This document shows positions 34,738-44,023 of a stretch of DNA of 64,000 nucleotides, piece after piece (the stretch's first letter is position 1; each line of letters starts with the position of its first letter). Source of the DNA: PMG-095 sp049324695. Its GTDB lineage: Bacteria > Myxococcota_A > Polyangia > Polyangiales > Polyangiaceae. The position numbers and the translations under genes were made by a program. The notes under the pieces are model-generated. The model saw only the letters and a program-made list of their open reading frames with translations. It was not told the DNA's origin and did no database searches. The stretch lies in contig JBMOMJ010000019.1 in NCBI GenBank assembly GCA_049324695.1, positions 124,001 to 188,000 on the forward strand, in the 5' to 3' direction.

Positions 34738-35907
34738 TCAGCGCGTCACGATCCAGAACACGCCGGCGCGCCGCTTTTCCAGCGCGAGCACGCCGCTCGC
34801 GTTGCCGACCCAACCCAAACGATCGGCCGGGAACGTTTCGAGCGGCGTGCTGCGCAAGTTCACATTGCCGGGAACGCGGCTCAATACGGAGCTCAGCGTG
34901 TTGCACACTTCGCTCATTGCCGCCGTCACCGATTCACTGAGCACGCCGGTCTTGGCTTGCTCGTCGATCACTGTGGACGGCAAGCCAGCCAAGCGCCCGC
35001 CCAGGTTCGCGGTTGCACGAATATCAGACAGAATCACGCCAAGCGCCTGGCCGTCGTCGTCCACCAACAACGAGGCGTACAGGGCTGCGAGCTCCAGCGC
35101 CGAATCCGGAAGCGGTTCGTCGGATTTGGCGTAGCCGGGATCACCGCCGCAGAGATCCTTGAGCGCGCTCAGCACGTCAGCCAAAGGTCCAGTGTCGATC
35201 TTGTGCCCGGCGACGCTGTGATTGCCGACGGCGGCAACCACTTCGCCGAACGGCCGCCGCTCCTCCGGCTCTTGTCCGGTAGCCAGCGTTGGAGACGCGA
35301 CTTGGTGCTGACTGAAGAGCGGCGCGGGCTCCGGCGCCATGGCTGCGGGCTGGGCAGCGGGCGGATTCGAGAGGCGCGCAAAGCCCATCGCTTTGGGAGC
35401 CGGCGCCGGTTGGGGCTCCGGCATCGAAATCTGCGCTTGAGCTTTGGGCGGCGGCACACCGTCGGCGAGCCGTGCCTCGAGCACAACTACGCGCTCCTTC
35501 AAGCGCTGATGCGAGGCGCGCAGGATCAGAAGCTCGGCTCGCAAATCAGCGATCGCCGCTTGCGTACTCTCTTCGAACCCCAGCTCCTTACCCTTTCCGC
35601 GCGTCTCCTGAGTGGGCACCCATTCGCCGTCGATGGCTTCGAAGGTACGGTCGTCGTCGCCGCGCGTGCTGCGCATCAACTGCATCGCGCCTTGCACCAA
35701 GGCTGCGCCTTCCGGGCTGCGCTTCAGGTGAGACAAAATGACGTCCGACCCCTCGATGCGTTGTTTTCGCGGCTGGAACACGTGGCTGTCCACCGCGACG
35801 AGCCGCGTCAACTCCAAAATCCAGCGCCCGCGGCGGCACACGAGCCGCGACGGCGAGGATTGATTGGAGAGCAAATCGGCACTCACGCAGCCTACTAACG
35901 GCAGCAC
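34738..35907 (-). CDS. hypothetical protein with coiled coil and weak CheX-like tail
   Basis: The 389-residue product has an N-terminal domain of about 90 residues. A coiled-coil segment (AAIADLRAELLILRASHQRLK) and a Pro/Ala-rich linker follow. The C-terminal 150-residue domain contains GGRLAGLPSTVIDEQAKTG and AAMSEVCNTLSSVL, a pattern faintly like CheC/CheX phosphatase domains (helix with Glu and Asn). No signal peptide is seen. GTG starts at 35907 and 35886 are both possible. The CheX similarity is only suggestive. Confidence 0.5.
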   Translation of the reverse strand: MLPLVGCVSADLLSNQSSPSRLVCRRGRWILELTRLVAVDSHVFQPRKQRIEGSDVILSHLKRSPEGAALVQGAMQLMRSTRGDDDRTFEAIDGEWVPTQETRGKGKELGFEESTQAAIADLRAELLILRASHQRLKERVVVLEARLADGVPPPKAQAQISMPEPQPAPAPKAMGFARLSNPPAAQPAAMAPEPAPLFSQHQVASPTLATGQEPEERRPFGEVVAAVGNHSVAGHKIDTGPLADVLSALKDLCGGDPGYAKSDEPLPDSALELAALYASLLVDDDGQALGVILSDIRATANLGGRLAGLPSTVIDEQAKTGVLSESVTAAMSEVCNTLSSVLSRVPGNVNLRSTPLETFPADRLGWVGNASGVLALEKRRAGVFWIVTR

Positions 35908-35977
35908 GTTGCGCGTCTAAAACAGAGATTTTGCGGAACCGCATGTAGGCACCGCAACACCTCCGACTACACGTCGC

Positions 35978-36910
35978 TCATTCGCGGCCGAGCTTGTCCT
36001 CGAGCAGCGCGTACAGAACTGCCACCGACGTGTGCAATCGATTCTCGGCTTGATCGAACACCACCGAGCGCGGCCCATCCATGACCTCGGCGCTCACCTC
36101 TTCACCGCGATGCGCCGGCAAGCAATGCATGAAAATCGCGTCCGACTTTGCCAACGACATCAGATGCGCAGACACCTGATACGGCGCGAGCGCGCGCTGA
36201 CGCGCTTCCTTCTCCGCGTCGGCGTCGCCCATGGAGAGCCACACGTCGGTGTACAAGACGTCAGCGCCGCGCGCGGCGACTTCAGGATCCTCCGTGACGG
36301 TCACGCTGCCGCCCTGCGCGTCGGCCATTGCTTGCGCCGCCGCGACGAGCTCCGGCTTCACGCTGTAGCCCTTGGGGCAACCGAGCGCGATGCTCGAGCC
36401 GCAGAGCGCCGCCGCCTGCATTAGGCTTACGGCGACGTTGTTGCCATCACCCAGGTACGCGATGCGACACTTCTTGAGTGAGCCGCGGTGCTCACTCAAC
36501 GTCAACATGTCCGCCAAACTCTGGCACGGGTGGTGACCATCCGTCAGCGCGTTGATCACCGGAATCGTGGCGGCTTTTGCCAGCCGCTCCACATCGTCGT
36601 CGCGAAAGGTGCGAATCACGATGGCTTTCGCGAAGCGGCTCAAGACGCGAGCGGTGTCCTCGATGGTCTCACCGCGCCCGAGCTGCATGTCGTTGGGACC
36701 GAGCGGAATCGGAGCCCCTCCGAGGCGAGTGACGGCCGCTTCGAACGAAACGCGAGTTCGCGTCGACGGCTTGGCGAAATACAGACACACGCTTTCGCCA
36801 GCGAGGAGCGAACGGCGCGCGTGCGGGTTCTGCTTGAACTTCTGTGCTCGGGTCAGCAGGTACTTGAAGTCGGCGGGGCTGAGATCGGAGGTTCGAATCA
36901 GGTCCTTCAT
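35978..36910 (-). CDS. argF: ornithine carbamoyltransferase
   Basis: This arginine-synthesis enzyme makes citrulline from ornithine and carbamoyl phosphate. Active-site motifs are intact: STRTR (residues 49-53), HPCQ (127-130), and HCLPAHRGEE (262-271). The product has 310 residues. The ATG at 36910 gives the typical MKDLIRTSDLSP start. The frame is open upstream through the divergent cyclophilin gene but is not coding there. No other arg gene is nearby. Confidence 0.96.
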   Translation of the reverse strand: MKDLIRTSDLSPADFKYLLTRAQKFKQNPHARRSLLAGESVCLYFAKPSTRTRVSFEAAVTRLGGAPIPLGPNDMQLGRGETIEDTARVLSRFAKAIVIRTFRDDDVERLAKAATIPVINALTDGHHPCQSLADMLTLSEHRGSLKKCRIAYLGDGNNVAVSLMQAAALCGSSIALGCPKGYSVKPELVAAAQAMADAQGGSVTVTEDPEVAARGADVLYTDVWLSMGDADAEKEARQRALAPYQVSAHLMSLAKSDAIFMHCLPAHRGEEVSAEVMDGPRSVVFDQAENRLHTSVAVLYALLEDKLGRE

Positions 36911-37060
36911 TGAAGCGGCTCCCGAGCGGTCGGTGCTAGAAGGCCGGAGATTCTCCTGACGCGTGGCCCAAACGCAAGTCCGAGCGGTGCGATTGCCACA
37001 GTTCTTGCGAGAGCGGGCTTCCGATTGCCAGGCGGCGGAGGGAGAACTACGGTCCCCCGC

Positions 37061-37579
37061 ATGCCGAATCCGACCGCCACCCTGAGCACGTCCCTGGGCG
37101 ATATCACCGTCGAGTTGTTCCAAGACAAGATGCCGATCACGGCACAGAACTTCATCAAGCTCGCGAAATCCGGCTTCTACGATGGGCTCCACTTTCATCG
37201 CGTGATCGACGGCTTCATGCTCCAGTTCGGCTGCCCGCATAGCCGCGATCCCCAGAGCCCGCGCGCGGGTACTGGCAACGCTCCGGACGGCACCATCGCC
37301 GATGAGCATCCGCCGGACGCGAAGTTGTCGAACGAGCCCGGCACCTTGTCGATGGCGAACACGGGACGCCCCAACAGTGGAAGCTGTCAGTTCTTCATCA
37401 ACACCGTGCACAATAGTTACCTCGACTGGTTCAGCCCGGGCCCGTCGAAGCACCCGGTGTTCGGCAAGGTCACTTCCGGCATGGATGTGGTGAAGAAGAT
37501 CGAGAAGGCGGAGACCGATGCACGAGACCGCCCCGTCACTCCAATTCAGATGATCAAGGTGACGGTGCACGGCGCCTAG
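37061..37579 (+). CDS. peptidyl-prolyl cis-trans isomerase, cyclophilin type
   Basis: This 172-residue single-domain cyclophilin has TSLGDITVELFQDKMPIT, the FHRVIDGFMLQFG catalytic segment with Arg, and the GRPNSGSCQFFIN motif. There is no signal peptide, so it is cytoplasmic. It folds proteins by proline isomerisation. The ATG at 37061 is chosen because the upstream frame to 37025 adds only Gly-rich residues. It is divergent from argF; the next gene begins within its stop codon. Confidence 0.93.
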   Translation: MPNPTATLSTSLGDITVELFQDKMPITAQNFIKLAKSGFYDGLHFHRVIDGFMLQFGCPHSRDPQSPRAGTGNAPDGTIADEHPPDAKLSNEPGTLSMANTGRPNSGSCQFFINTVHNSYLDWFSPGPSKHPVFGKVTSGMDVVKKIEKAETDARDRPVTPIQMIKVTVHGA

Positions 37580-39447
37580 TGCGGCGAATCCGCGATTCAC
37601 GACCCCGGCGCAATCTTACCTTTCTGCAGGAATCCCGACGCGAGCGCACTGATCTTTTGGGGATCGACGTCAGGGCGCTCTTGCGTCGAGGGACGATCAC
37701 CGTAAGCTTCGGAGCCTTGCGCGGGTTGCGCTGGATCCCTCTTGCCTTTGCCCTCACGGGTTCGCTTGCGTGCGGCCATGCGCCGTCGGGTGGGGACGCG
37801 AGCGGCGGCTCCAACGCTGCGGGCGGCTTGGGAAATGTGGGGGGGACGAGTGGTGGAGCGCTGGGCGCAGGTGGCAGTGCTGCCGGCAGCCTAGGCTTCG
37901 GAGGCGCTCCCCCGGCGGAGTGCGCCAACGCCGCTCCGCCCACGTCGCCGCTGGCTCTGCTCACACGCACCCAGTTCGACAACACCGTGCTCGACCTGCT
38001 CGGCGATCGCTCCAACCCCGCCGCGGCGTTTCCTCCGGAGAATCAGGTCGACGGATTCAAGAACAATACCTTCGCGAACCAGGCAAGCCCGCTGCTGGTC
38101 GAAAAGTACTTGGCCGCCGCGGAGTCGCTGGCTTCCAACGCACGCGCGCGAATGAGTGAGCTCGCGCCTTGCGCCGCCGGCGGCAGCGAGGCCGAGTGTG
38201 GGCGCAACTTCGTGCGAAACTTCGGCGCAAAGGCGTTTCGGCGTCCGCTCGACGACGCAGAAACGCGGGCGTTCGATGCGCTGTTCGAGAGCGTCTTGAT
38301 GCGCTCCGGCTACGCCAGCGCCTTCGAGCTCACGTTGCAGGCCTTCCTGCAATCCCCGCAGTTTCTGTACCGCACGGATTCGTTGGCGAGCCCGGACGTC
38401 GAATCGGGCGCGGTGCCGCTCGGCCCGTACGAACTCGCTGCGCGACTTTCCTACTTCTTGACGGGCTCGATGCCGGACGCCGAGCTCACCAAGGCTGCCG
38501 CGGAGAATCGCCTCACAACTGACGCCGAGGTGGAGCAGCAAGCGCGACGCCTGTTGGGAACACCGCGTGCACGCGCGGTGGTGCGCGAGTTTCACCATCA
38601 ATGGCTAGCGTTGGATGCGCTGCCCGCGGTGACGCGCGACGTGCCAGCCAGCTTCACGAGCGACGCCGCCTGGCTCGGCAAAGACTGGGTCGACTCCTTC
38701 GATCGCTTCGTCGACCACGTGTACTGGGACTCCGGCAAAGTGAGCGAGCTGTTCGGCTCGAAGCGCGTTTACGTCAACGCGCGTTTGGCTCGCCTGTACG
38801 GTGTCGCGCCCCCCTCGGTCGACTTTACTGCGGTCGAGCTCGAGGATCGCGCAGGGATCATCACGCAGCCCGCGCTCTTGGCGCTGCTCGCGCACAGCAA
38901 TCAATCTGCTCCCGTGCTGCGCGGAGTGTTCGCGTTGGAACGGTTGATGTGTACTCCCGTGCCACCGCCGCCGCCCAGCGTGAACGCAATACCTCCGGAC
39001 CCGGATCCCAAGGCGACGACGCGTGAACGCTTTTTCGTGCACACGCAGGACTCGGCGTGCAGCGGTTGCCACAGCTTGATCGACGGCGTTGGTTTTGGCT
39101 TCGAGGCATACGACCAGCTTGGGCGCTACCGCACCGAGGAGAACCAGAAGCCGATCGACACCAGCGGAAACGTGTTGCTCTCCGATGCAGAGCTGGCCGG
39201 CTCGTTCCGCGGCGCCAAAGAGCTCGCCGGGCGCCTCGCGGCGAGCAGCCGAGTGCGCGACTGCGTTGCCACGGGTTGGTACCGGTTTGCGTTCGGGCGC
39301 GTCGAAAGCGACGCCGATCGCTGCAGCCTGGACGACGTGAAGCGGCGCTTCGCCGAGTCGCGCGGTGACTTTCGCGAGCTCCTCGTGGCAATTACGCGTT
39401 CGCTCGCGTTCCGCTATCGGCCGGCGATTGCCAAGGGAGGGCTGTAA
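37579..39447 (+). CDS. DUF1587/1595/1592/1588/1585 lipoprotein with CxxCH
   Basis: The product has up to 622 residues from a GTG that overlaps the cyclophilin stop; later TTG starts are also possible. It has a lipobox (GSLACG), then a Gly/Ser linker, then DUF1587-, DUF1595- (AFRRPLDDAETRAFD), DUF1592- (YELAARLSYFLTGSMPDAEL) and DUF1588-like domains (ACSGCHSLIDGVGFGFEAYD), ending in a DUF1585-like region. CSGCH is a haem c-binding motif. This multi-domain family is common in Planctomycetes and Myxococcota; its function is unknown. It is followed by its usual DUF1552 partner. Confidence 0.88.
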   Translation: MRRIRDSRPRRNLTFLQESRRERTDLLGIDVRALLRRGTITVSFGALRGLRWIPLAFALTGSLACGHAPSGGDASGGSNAAGGLGNVGGTSGGALGAGGSAAGSLGFGGAPPAECANAAPPTSPLALLTRTQFDNTVLDLLGDRSNPAAAFPPENQVDGFKNNTFANQASPLLVEKYLAAAESLASNARARMSELAPCAAGGSEAECGRNFVRNFGAKAFRRPLDDAETRAFDALFESVLMRSGYASAFELTLQAFLQSPQFLYRTDSLASPDVESGAVPLGPYELAARLSYFLTGSMPDAELTKAAAENRLTTDAEVEQQARRLLGTPRARAVVREFHHQWLALDALPAVTRDVPASFTSDAAWLGKDWVDSFDRFVDHVYWDSGKVSELFGSKRVYVNARLARLYGVAPPSVDFTAVELEDRAGIITQPALLALLAHSNQSAPVLRGVFALERLMCTPVPPPPPSVNAIPPDPDPKATTRERFFVHTQDSACSGCHSLIDGVGFGFEAYDQLGRYRTEENQKPIDTSGNVLLSDAELAGSFRGAKELAGRLAASSRVRDCVATGWYRFAFGRVESDADRCSLDDVKRRFAESRGDFRELLVAITRSLAFRYRPAIAKGGL

Positions 39448-39450
39448 AGG

Positions 39451-40809
39451 ATGTCGCGCGTGAATCAGAAAGAGCTGAAGGCTCGCTTGACGCGGCGCCA
39501 ACTGCTCTGCGGCGTCGGTGGCGTGAGCGTCGCGCTGCCGCTCCTGAGCTCGCTCTCGGCGCGTGCCCAAACGCCCAAGCCGCCGCGGCGCTTGCTGTTG
39601 ATGTACACGCCCAACGGCGTGATCAGCGACGCGTGGTGGCCAACCAACGTCAGCAGTGAAACAGCGTTCGATCTGAACGCGATTCATCAGCCGCTGCAGC
39701 CATTCCGCAGCCGGCTGACCTTACTGAGCGGCGTGGATCTCAGCGTGAGCAAGCAAGGCCCCGGCGGCTTGCACCAGCGCGGCATCGGCGGGCTCTTCAC
39801 GGGGCGCAAGCTGCAGAGCGGCAGCCAGTTCGTGGACGGCTGCGGCCAAACCGCGGGCTGGGCCGATGGCATCAGCGTCGATCAGGCGTTGGTGCGCGCT
39901 GCGGGTGCTGCCACCTTGCTGCCGAGCCTCGAGCTCGGCGTGCGGGCTCTCGATAACGACGTGCAGGGACGCATCGCGTACGCCGGTGCGGGACAGCCCC
40001 TACCCCCCATCAACAACCCGCTCGACGCCTTCAATCGACTGTTTTCGATGCTCGGCGCTTCCTCCGCCGCCATGGAGGCGCTGCGCCAAAATCGGCGTTC
40101 GGTGCTCGACACCGTACAGGGGCAGTTCGCAGCACTCGCGCCCCGGCTCGGAAACGACGACCGGCGGAAGCTCGACGCACATCTTGAGCTGGTTCGCGAC
40201 GTCGAGCGCCGCTTGACTGATGTCAGCTCGGACCGCGCTTGCAACGCGCCCAGCGCACCGCCAACCCTGGATCCGCAAAATCCCTACGATATGCCACTGA
40301 TCGCCGATCTCGAGCTCGACATGCTGGCGGCGGCGTTTGCTTGTGATCTCACGCGGGTCGCGTCCTTTCAGATCTCGACCTCGCTCAATCGCATCGCGTA
40401 TCCGTTCCTCAGCAGCAACACGGGCGAGGGCCATTCTCTATCGCACGCCGGTCCCTCCGATACCGAAGCGCACAAGGAGCTGGTACTGCGGCAAACCTGG
40501 CACGCCGGGCGCCTAGCGCACCTCTTGACTCGCCTCGAGGAGATCAAAGAGCTCGATGGCACCAGCGTGCTCGACAACACGCTGGTCGTTTGGGGCAACG
40601 AAGTGGCTCAGGGCAACACCCACTCCCACGAGAACTTGCCGTTCCTTCTCGTTGGCGGTGGTTGGTATTTCCGCACCGGGCGTTACCTGCGCTACCAGGC
40701 CGTGCCCCACAATAATTTGTTGGTGAGCGTCCTCAACGCGATGGGCCAACCGGTGACGACCTTCGGAGATCCGGAGTATTGCACCGGCGCACTCAGCGGC
40801 CTGGTGTAA
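39451..40809 (+). CDS. DUF1552 protein with Tat-type signal
   Basis: The 452-residue protein starts with a Tat-like signal (LTRRQLLCGVGGVSVALPLL, ending in SARAQ). The mature part matches DUF1552: RRLLLMYTPNGVISDAWWP, the LTLLSGVD segment and DNTLVVWGNEVAQGNTHSHE. Such proteins nearly always sit next to a DUF1592/1588 gene, and here it follows by three bases. Export by Tat suggests a folded, cofactor-bearing protein in the periplasm. The exact role is unknown. Confidence 0.88.
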   Translation: MSRVNQKELKARLTRRQLLCGVGGVSVALPLLSSLSARAQTPKPPRRLLLMYTPNGVISDAWWPTNVSSETAFDLNAIHQPLQPFRSRLTLLSGVDLSVSKQGPGGLHQRGIGGLFTGRKLQSGSQFVDGCGQTAGWADGISVDQALVRAAGAATLLPSLELGVRALDNDVQGRIAYAGAGQPLPPINNPLDAFNRLFSMLGASSAAMEALRQNRRSVLDTVQGQFAALAPRLGNDDRRKLDAHLELVRDVERRLTDVSSDRACNAPSAPPTLDPQNPYDMPLIADLELDMLAAAFACDLTRVASFQISTSLNRIAYPFLSSNTGEGHSLSHAGPSDTEAHKELVLRQTWHAGRLAHLLTRLEEIKELDGTSVLDNTLVVWGNEVAQGNTHSHENLPFLLVGGGWYFRTGRYLRYQAVPHNNLLVSVLNAMGQPVTTFGDPEYCTGALSGLV

Positions 40810-40813
40810 CCGC

Positions 40814-41560
40814 ATGCGAGCCCGCCGCGCCTTCGCTGTGTTTGGCCTTGCGCTGGCGGCATTGGCTCCGCTCAGCGCGGTCGCCTTGGCGCGCAAAGAG
40901 CCACCCAAAGCACGAAGTACGGGTTTGATTCGCGCGACCGCAAAACCACGCGCGGCACGAGTGGAGCGCCGCGAGCCAGCGCCAGTGGCCTCACCATTCG
41001 CCGCCTTGCCCAGCGTGCGCCTGGCCAACTTGAACACACGCGAGGCGCTCGATCTCAAGCTCTACGACGCCGAGGGCCGCGTGGATCCCGAAAGCGCGCG
41101 TAAGCTCGATGCCCTTCTGGTCGACGCGCGTGATCCCGACAACATCGCGCAAACGGAGCTCGACCGGCGCACCTTGCAGCTCCTGTTTCGAGCCGCTTAC
41201 CACTTCAAAGCCAGCAACGTGGAAGTCGTTTCGGCGTACCGCAAGCCGGGACGGCGTCGCGAAGGTTTGCACGCTCAGGGGCGCGCCATCGATTTCAAGT
41301 TGCCTGGTGTTCCCGCCGCGACGTTAGCGTCGTACCTGCGCACTTTGCCGCGCGTTGGCGTCGGCGTGTACACCCATCCGCGCACGCAATATGTGCACCT
41401 CGACGTGCGCGAGCAGAGCTTTCACTGGCTCGACGCCTCTCCGCCCGGGCGACGCTGGCGCGAGCGCTCGCTGAAAGATCCAAGGCTTGCCGCGCGCGAC
41501 GCGAGCTACCACGAAAGCATGGATCTGCCAGAGAGCTGCGTGCGCTCCGTGGCCCGCTGA
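40814..41560 (+). CDS. DUF882/YcbK-type M15-like peptidase
   Basis: The 248-residue product has a signal peptide, a basic linker, and a C-terminal Zn-peptidase fold of the M15/YcbK group. Metal-binding motifs are visible: GLHAQGRAIDF (His and Asp) and YVHLDVRE (His). The end FHWLDASPPG is also typical. It probably cleaves or modifies peptidoglycan peptides in the periplasm. It follows the DUF1552 gene by five bases, so it may be in the same operon. Confidence 0.83.
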   Translation: MRARRAFAVFGLALAALAPLSAVALARKEPPKARSTGLIRATAKPRAARVERREPAPVASPFAALPSVRLANLNTREALDLKLYDAEGRVDPESARKLDALLVDARDPDNIAQTELDRRTLQLLFRAAYHFKASNVEVVSAYRKPGRRREGLHAQGRAIDFKLPGVPAATLASYLRTLPRVGVGVYTHPRTQYVHLDVREQSFHWLDASPPGRRWRERSLKDPRLAARDASYHESMDLPESCVRSVAR

Positions 41561-41566
41561 AGCAGC

Positions 41567-42814
41567 TCAGAGCTTACCGACGCCAGCACACTGCGGAACC
41601 ACGAACGGCACGCTACCGGAAGAGTCGAGCGACGCTTGATACGAGTATGCCGTCGCTGGCTGCCACGTTGTCATGGTGCCGATCATCGGGTCGCCGCTGT
41701 TCATGATTTGATTCTCTATCCACGCAGCATTGCCGTCCGCGCCGGTTTCCACGTAGTGCGTGACGAGCGGGAGCGCCACGTTCGCAAAGGCGTTGTTCTC
41801 GACGTAAACGTCGGCCCCCATCTGAGAGATGATGGCGTTGCTCGAGATGTTCAGGAAGTAGTTATTGAAGATGTGAACTTTCCCGAAGCGCACCCGGGGT
41901 GTGTCGTAAGCCACCTCGCGAAAGAAATTGTGATGCAACGTCACGGACAGATGCCCGGTGTCTTCCGCGATGGCTGATGCCGAGTTCGAGTGACCAATCA
42001 CGCTGACATTTTCGTGATCGTGAAAGTGATTCCACGACAAGGTCACGAAGTCGGAGCCGTGATTGATGTCGATTAGCCCATCGTACTCGAAATCCAAGGG
42101 TTTTTCGGTCAGCGAGGTCCACAGATCGCAATGATCGACCCACACGTAGCGAGACGACTGAATCGTGATCGCATCGTCGCCACGCTCGGGCTTCATGAAG
42201 GCCAGATTGCGAATGATGACGTTCTCGGCATCGATCAGGTAGAGGCCACCGCCAGCGAGCGCTCCGGCGCTACCGACGCCGATGAAAGTCTTGTTCGACT
42301 TCGGGCGGATCTGCTCCGTCAGCACGATGGTGCGATCGATCTCTACGATGAGAGGCGCAGCGTCGGTTGCGTATGTCTTCAGCTCGGAAGCCGTCGTCGC
42401 GCGAACGACTTTGCCACCGTCCCCACCCGAAGTGCCCGGTCCCGTAGCAGCCCAACCGACCACGTTGCTCGGACAGTTGAGGATCCCCGCGGTCCCAGCC
42501 GAGCCACCGCTCGTTGCAGCACCACCGCCGCCAGCGCCACCTTGCCCAGGGCTTCCGCCTTGGTTGCTCCCGGCGTTGCCAACGCCAGCCTCGCCTCCGC
42601 CAACGCTCCCGCCACTCCCGAGTGTACCGCCGTTGCCTGGCAGTTCGCCCCCGCCCCCGCCTCGGCCAGCCGCCAGCGATACGATCGCTTGGGCAGTGAC
42701 GTCGCTACAGCTGACGCTCCCGAGCGCGAGGAGTAGGCAAAATCCCGCAAGGAGCGAGGCGTGTGGCGAGCGCGTCACCCTGCGAGTGTAACCTGGAACC
42801 CCCACGGGGCGCAC
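41567..42814 (-). CDS. pectate lyase family 1 lipoprotein
   Basis: The 415-residue product has a lipobox (LGSVSC) followed by a Gly/Ser/Ala-rich linker of about 65 residues and a PL1 right-handed beta-helix domain. Key motifs are GDDAITIQSSRYVWVDHCDL (metal and substrate region), LSVTLHHNFFREVAYDTPRV with the catalytic-Arg stretch near residue 301, and VHIFNNYFLN. It should cut pectate at the cell surface by beta-elimination. Surface anchoring through the linker matches other enzymes in the window. Confidence 0.9.
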   Translation of the reverse strand: MRPVGVPGYTRRVTRSPHASLLAGFCLLLALGSVSCSDVTAQAIVSLAAGRGGGGGELPGNGGTLGSGGSVGGGEAGVGNAGSNQGGSPGQGGAGGGGAATSGGSAGTAGILNCPSNVVGWAATGPGTSGGDGGKVVRATTASELKTYATDAAPLIVEIDRTIVLTEQIRPKSNKTFIGVGSAGALAGGGLYLIDAENVIIRNLAFMKPERGDDAITIQSSRYVWVDHCDLWTSLTEKPLDFEYDGLIDINHGSDFVTLSWNHFHDHENVSVIGHSNSASAIAEDTGHLSVTLHHNFFREVAYDTPRVRFGKVHIFNNYFLNISSNAIISQMGADVYVENNAFANVALPLVTHYVETGADGNAAWIENQIMNSGDPMIGTMTTWQPATAYSYQASLDSSGSVPFVVPQCAGVGKL

Positions 42815-42816
42815 CT

Positions 42817-43224
42817 CTATGGAAGAAAGCGCGCGCGCTCCTCGGGTGTTGGCATCAAGCAGAGTTCACCGCCGAATCGCTTTCGGCGCGCCGCAAAAGC
42901 AGCATAGGCGCTGTCGCGCAAGCGCCTCGGTACGACGCGGCCCAGACGCGCCAACACGCGGAAGCCCCCGCCCAGGTAGCCGAGAAGCGCCAGCAACGCC
43001 TCCGAGCGCACTCGCACCGTGCCTGCGGAAGCACCCGGCTCATACCAAATCATGGAGTCCACTCCGGCTAGCTCAGGGTGCTCGCGACGCACCTGCTCGC
43101 CCAATTCTCCGGCGAGCGGCGCAAAACGCAACGCGCGCGAACGCTTGTCGTGGCGAAGCACGAACTGCACGCTCGTCGCGCAAAAGCCGCAATCACCGTC
43201 GTAGAGCAGCACTGGCATGGGCAC
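42817..43224 (-). CDS. DCC-family thiol-disulfide oxidoreductase
   Basis: This 135-residue protein has the DCC/DUF393 signature YDGDCGFC near residue 8 (DxDxCGFC). The LRFAPLAGE segment and the YLGGGFRVLARLG region also fit. The Cys pair suggests thiol-redox activity. Its stop lies two bases from the start of the pectate lyase gene, on the same strand. Confidence 0.88.
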   Translation of the reverse strand: MPMPVLLYDGDCGFCATSVQFVLRHDKRSRALRFAPLAGELGEQVRREHPELAGVDSMIWYEPGASAGTVRVRSEALLALLGYLGGGFRVLARLGRVVPRRLRDSAYAAFAARRKRFGGELCLMPTPEERARFLP

Positions 43225-43294
43225 CTCGACAGTTTACTCGCTGACCGACGCTGGTCTACTCCAGCGCAGCCCGCTTCACCTCGTGACTCCTGCA

Positions 43295-43921
43295 CTAGCG
43301 CTGGATTTCGGCCTGCCGCAGGTGTGCCTCGATGAGACTCGCAAGCAGGTCGGGAAACTCCGCTTCGAGGTCATGAGTTGCTCCCGGCAGAATCTCGAGC
43401 TTGGCCGCGGGCAGGTTCTTTTGGAGAAACTCTCCCAAAGCGATCGGCGAAATTGGGTCGTTGTCGCCGAAGACGAGCAAGGCTTGCGCGCGAACGCTGG
43501 CGAGCTCGTGAGTGAAATGAGTATCGTCATCGGCGAAGAATCGGGGCGCGTGCGGGCGCTCGGCCATGAGCGTATCGCGCCACTCGATGCCACCGAAGCG
43601 ACGAGCATCGACGCCGCCCGCGGGAACTACGAGCACCAAGCGCCGTACGCGATCAGGCCAGGCGAGCGCCCAGCGTAATGCGAGGCTCGCACCCATCGAG
43701 CGGGCCACGAGGTCGAAGCGCGGCGGCAAACTGCGCTCGAGCCAACGGCTCAGATCGTCGAGCGTGTGGAGCGCGGGGTCGGCTGGAGTCGCGCCGAGCC
43801 CAGGATAGTCCAGGAGTATGGGCTCGCGCCGCTTAGCAAGCCGCTTTGCGATGGGTTCCCAAACACTGCCGTGGCCACCCGCACCCGGCAAGAACACGAG
43901 CGGAAGAGCTTTGTCCACCAT
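43295..43921 (-). CDS. alpha/beta hydrolase
   Basis: The 208-residue protein has an oxyanion-hole start (FLPGAGGHGSVWEP) and a catalytic Ser75 in ARSMGAS. Asp153 or Asp155 (GDNDPISP) and His183 (GATHDLE) complete the triad. The first Gly of the GxSxG nucleophile elbow is Ala here. Substrate cannot be inferred. It is divergent from the sigma-factor gene. Confidence 0.82.
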   Translation of the reverse strand: MVDKALPLVFLPGAGGHGSVWEPIAKRLAKRREPILLDYPGLGATPADPALHTLDDLSRWLERSLPPRFDLVARSMGASLALRWALAWPDRVRRLVLVVPAGGVDARRFGGIEWRDTLMAERPHAPRFFADDDTHFTHELASVRAQALLVFGDNDPISPIALGEFLQKNLPAAKLEILPGATHDLEAEFPDLLASLIEAHLRQAEIQR

Positions 43922-44023
43922 ACCCGCGCGTTCATAGCAAAAAAAACGGCGCCGTCCGTAACGATCGCCCCTCGACTGCCACTTCCCAGCGTGACCGTCC
44001 TGCTCGTGCTAGCCCAGGCGCTG

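Noticed and set aside
34210..35898. A 562-residue plus-strand frame
   Set aside because: It overlaps the MepA/LysM gene and the unknown minus-strand gene; no family motif is present and the frame is His/Arg-rich.
36880..36905. tRNA-like T-loop stretch GGTTCGAATC
   Set aside because: It lies inside argF codons for the segment IRTSDL, and no acceptor stem or anticodon arm pairs around it.
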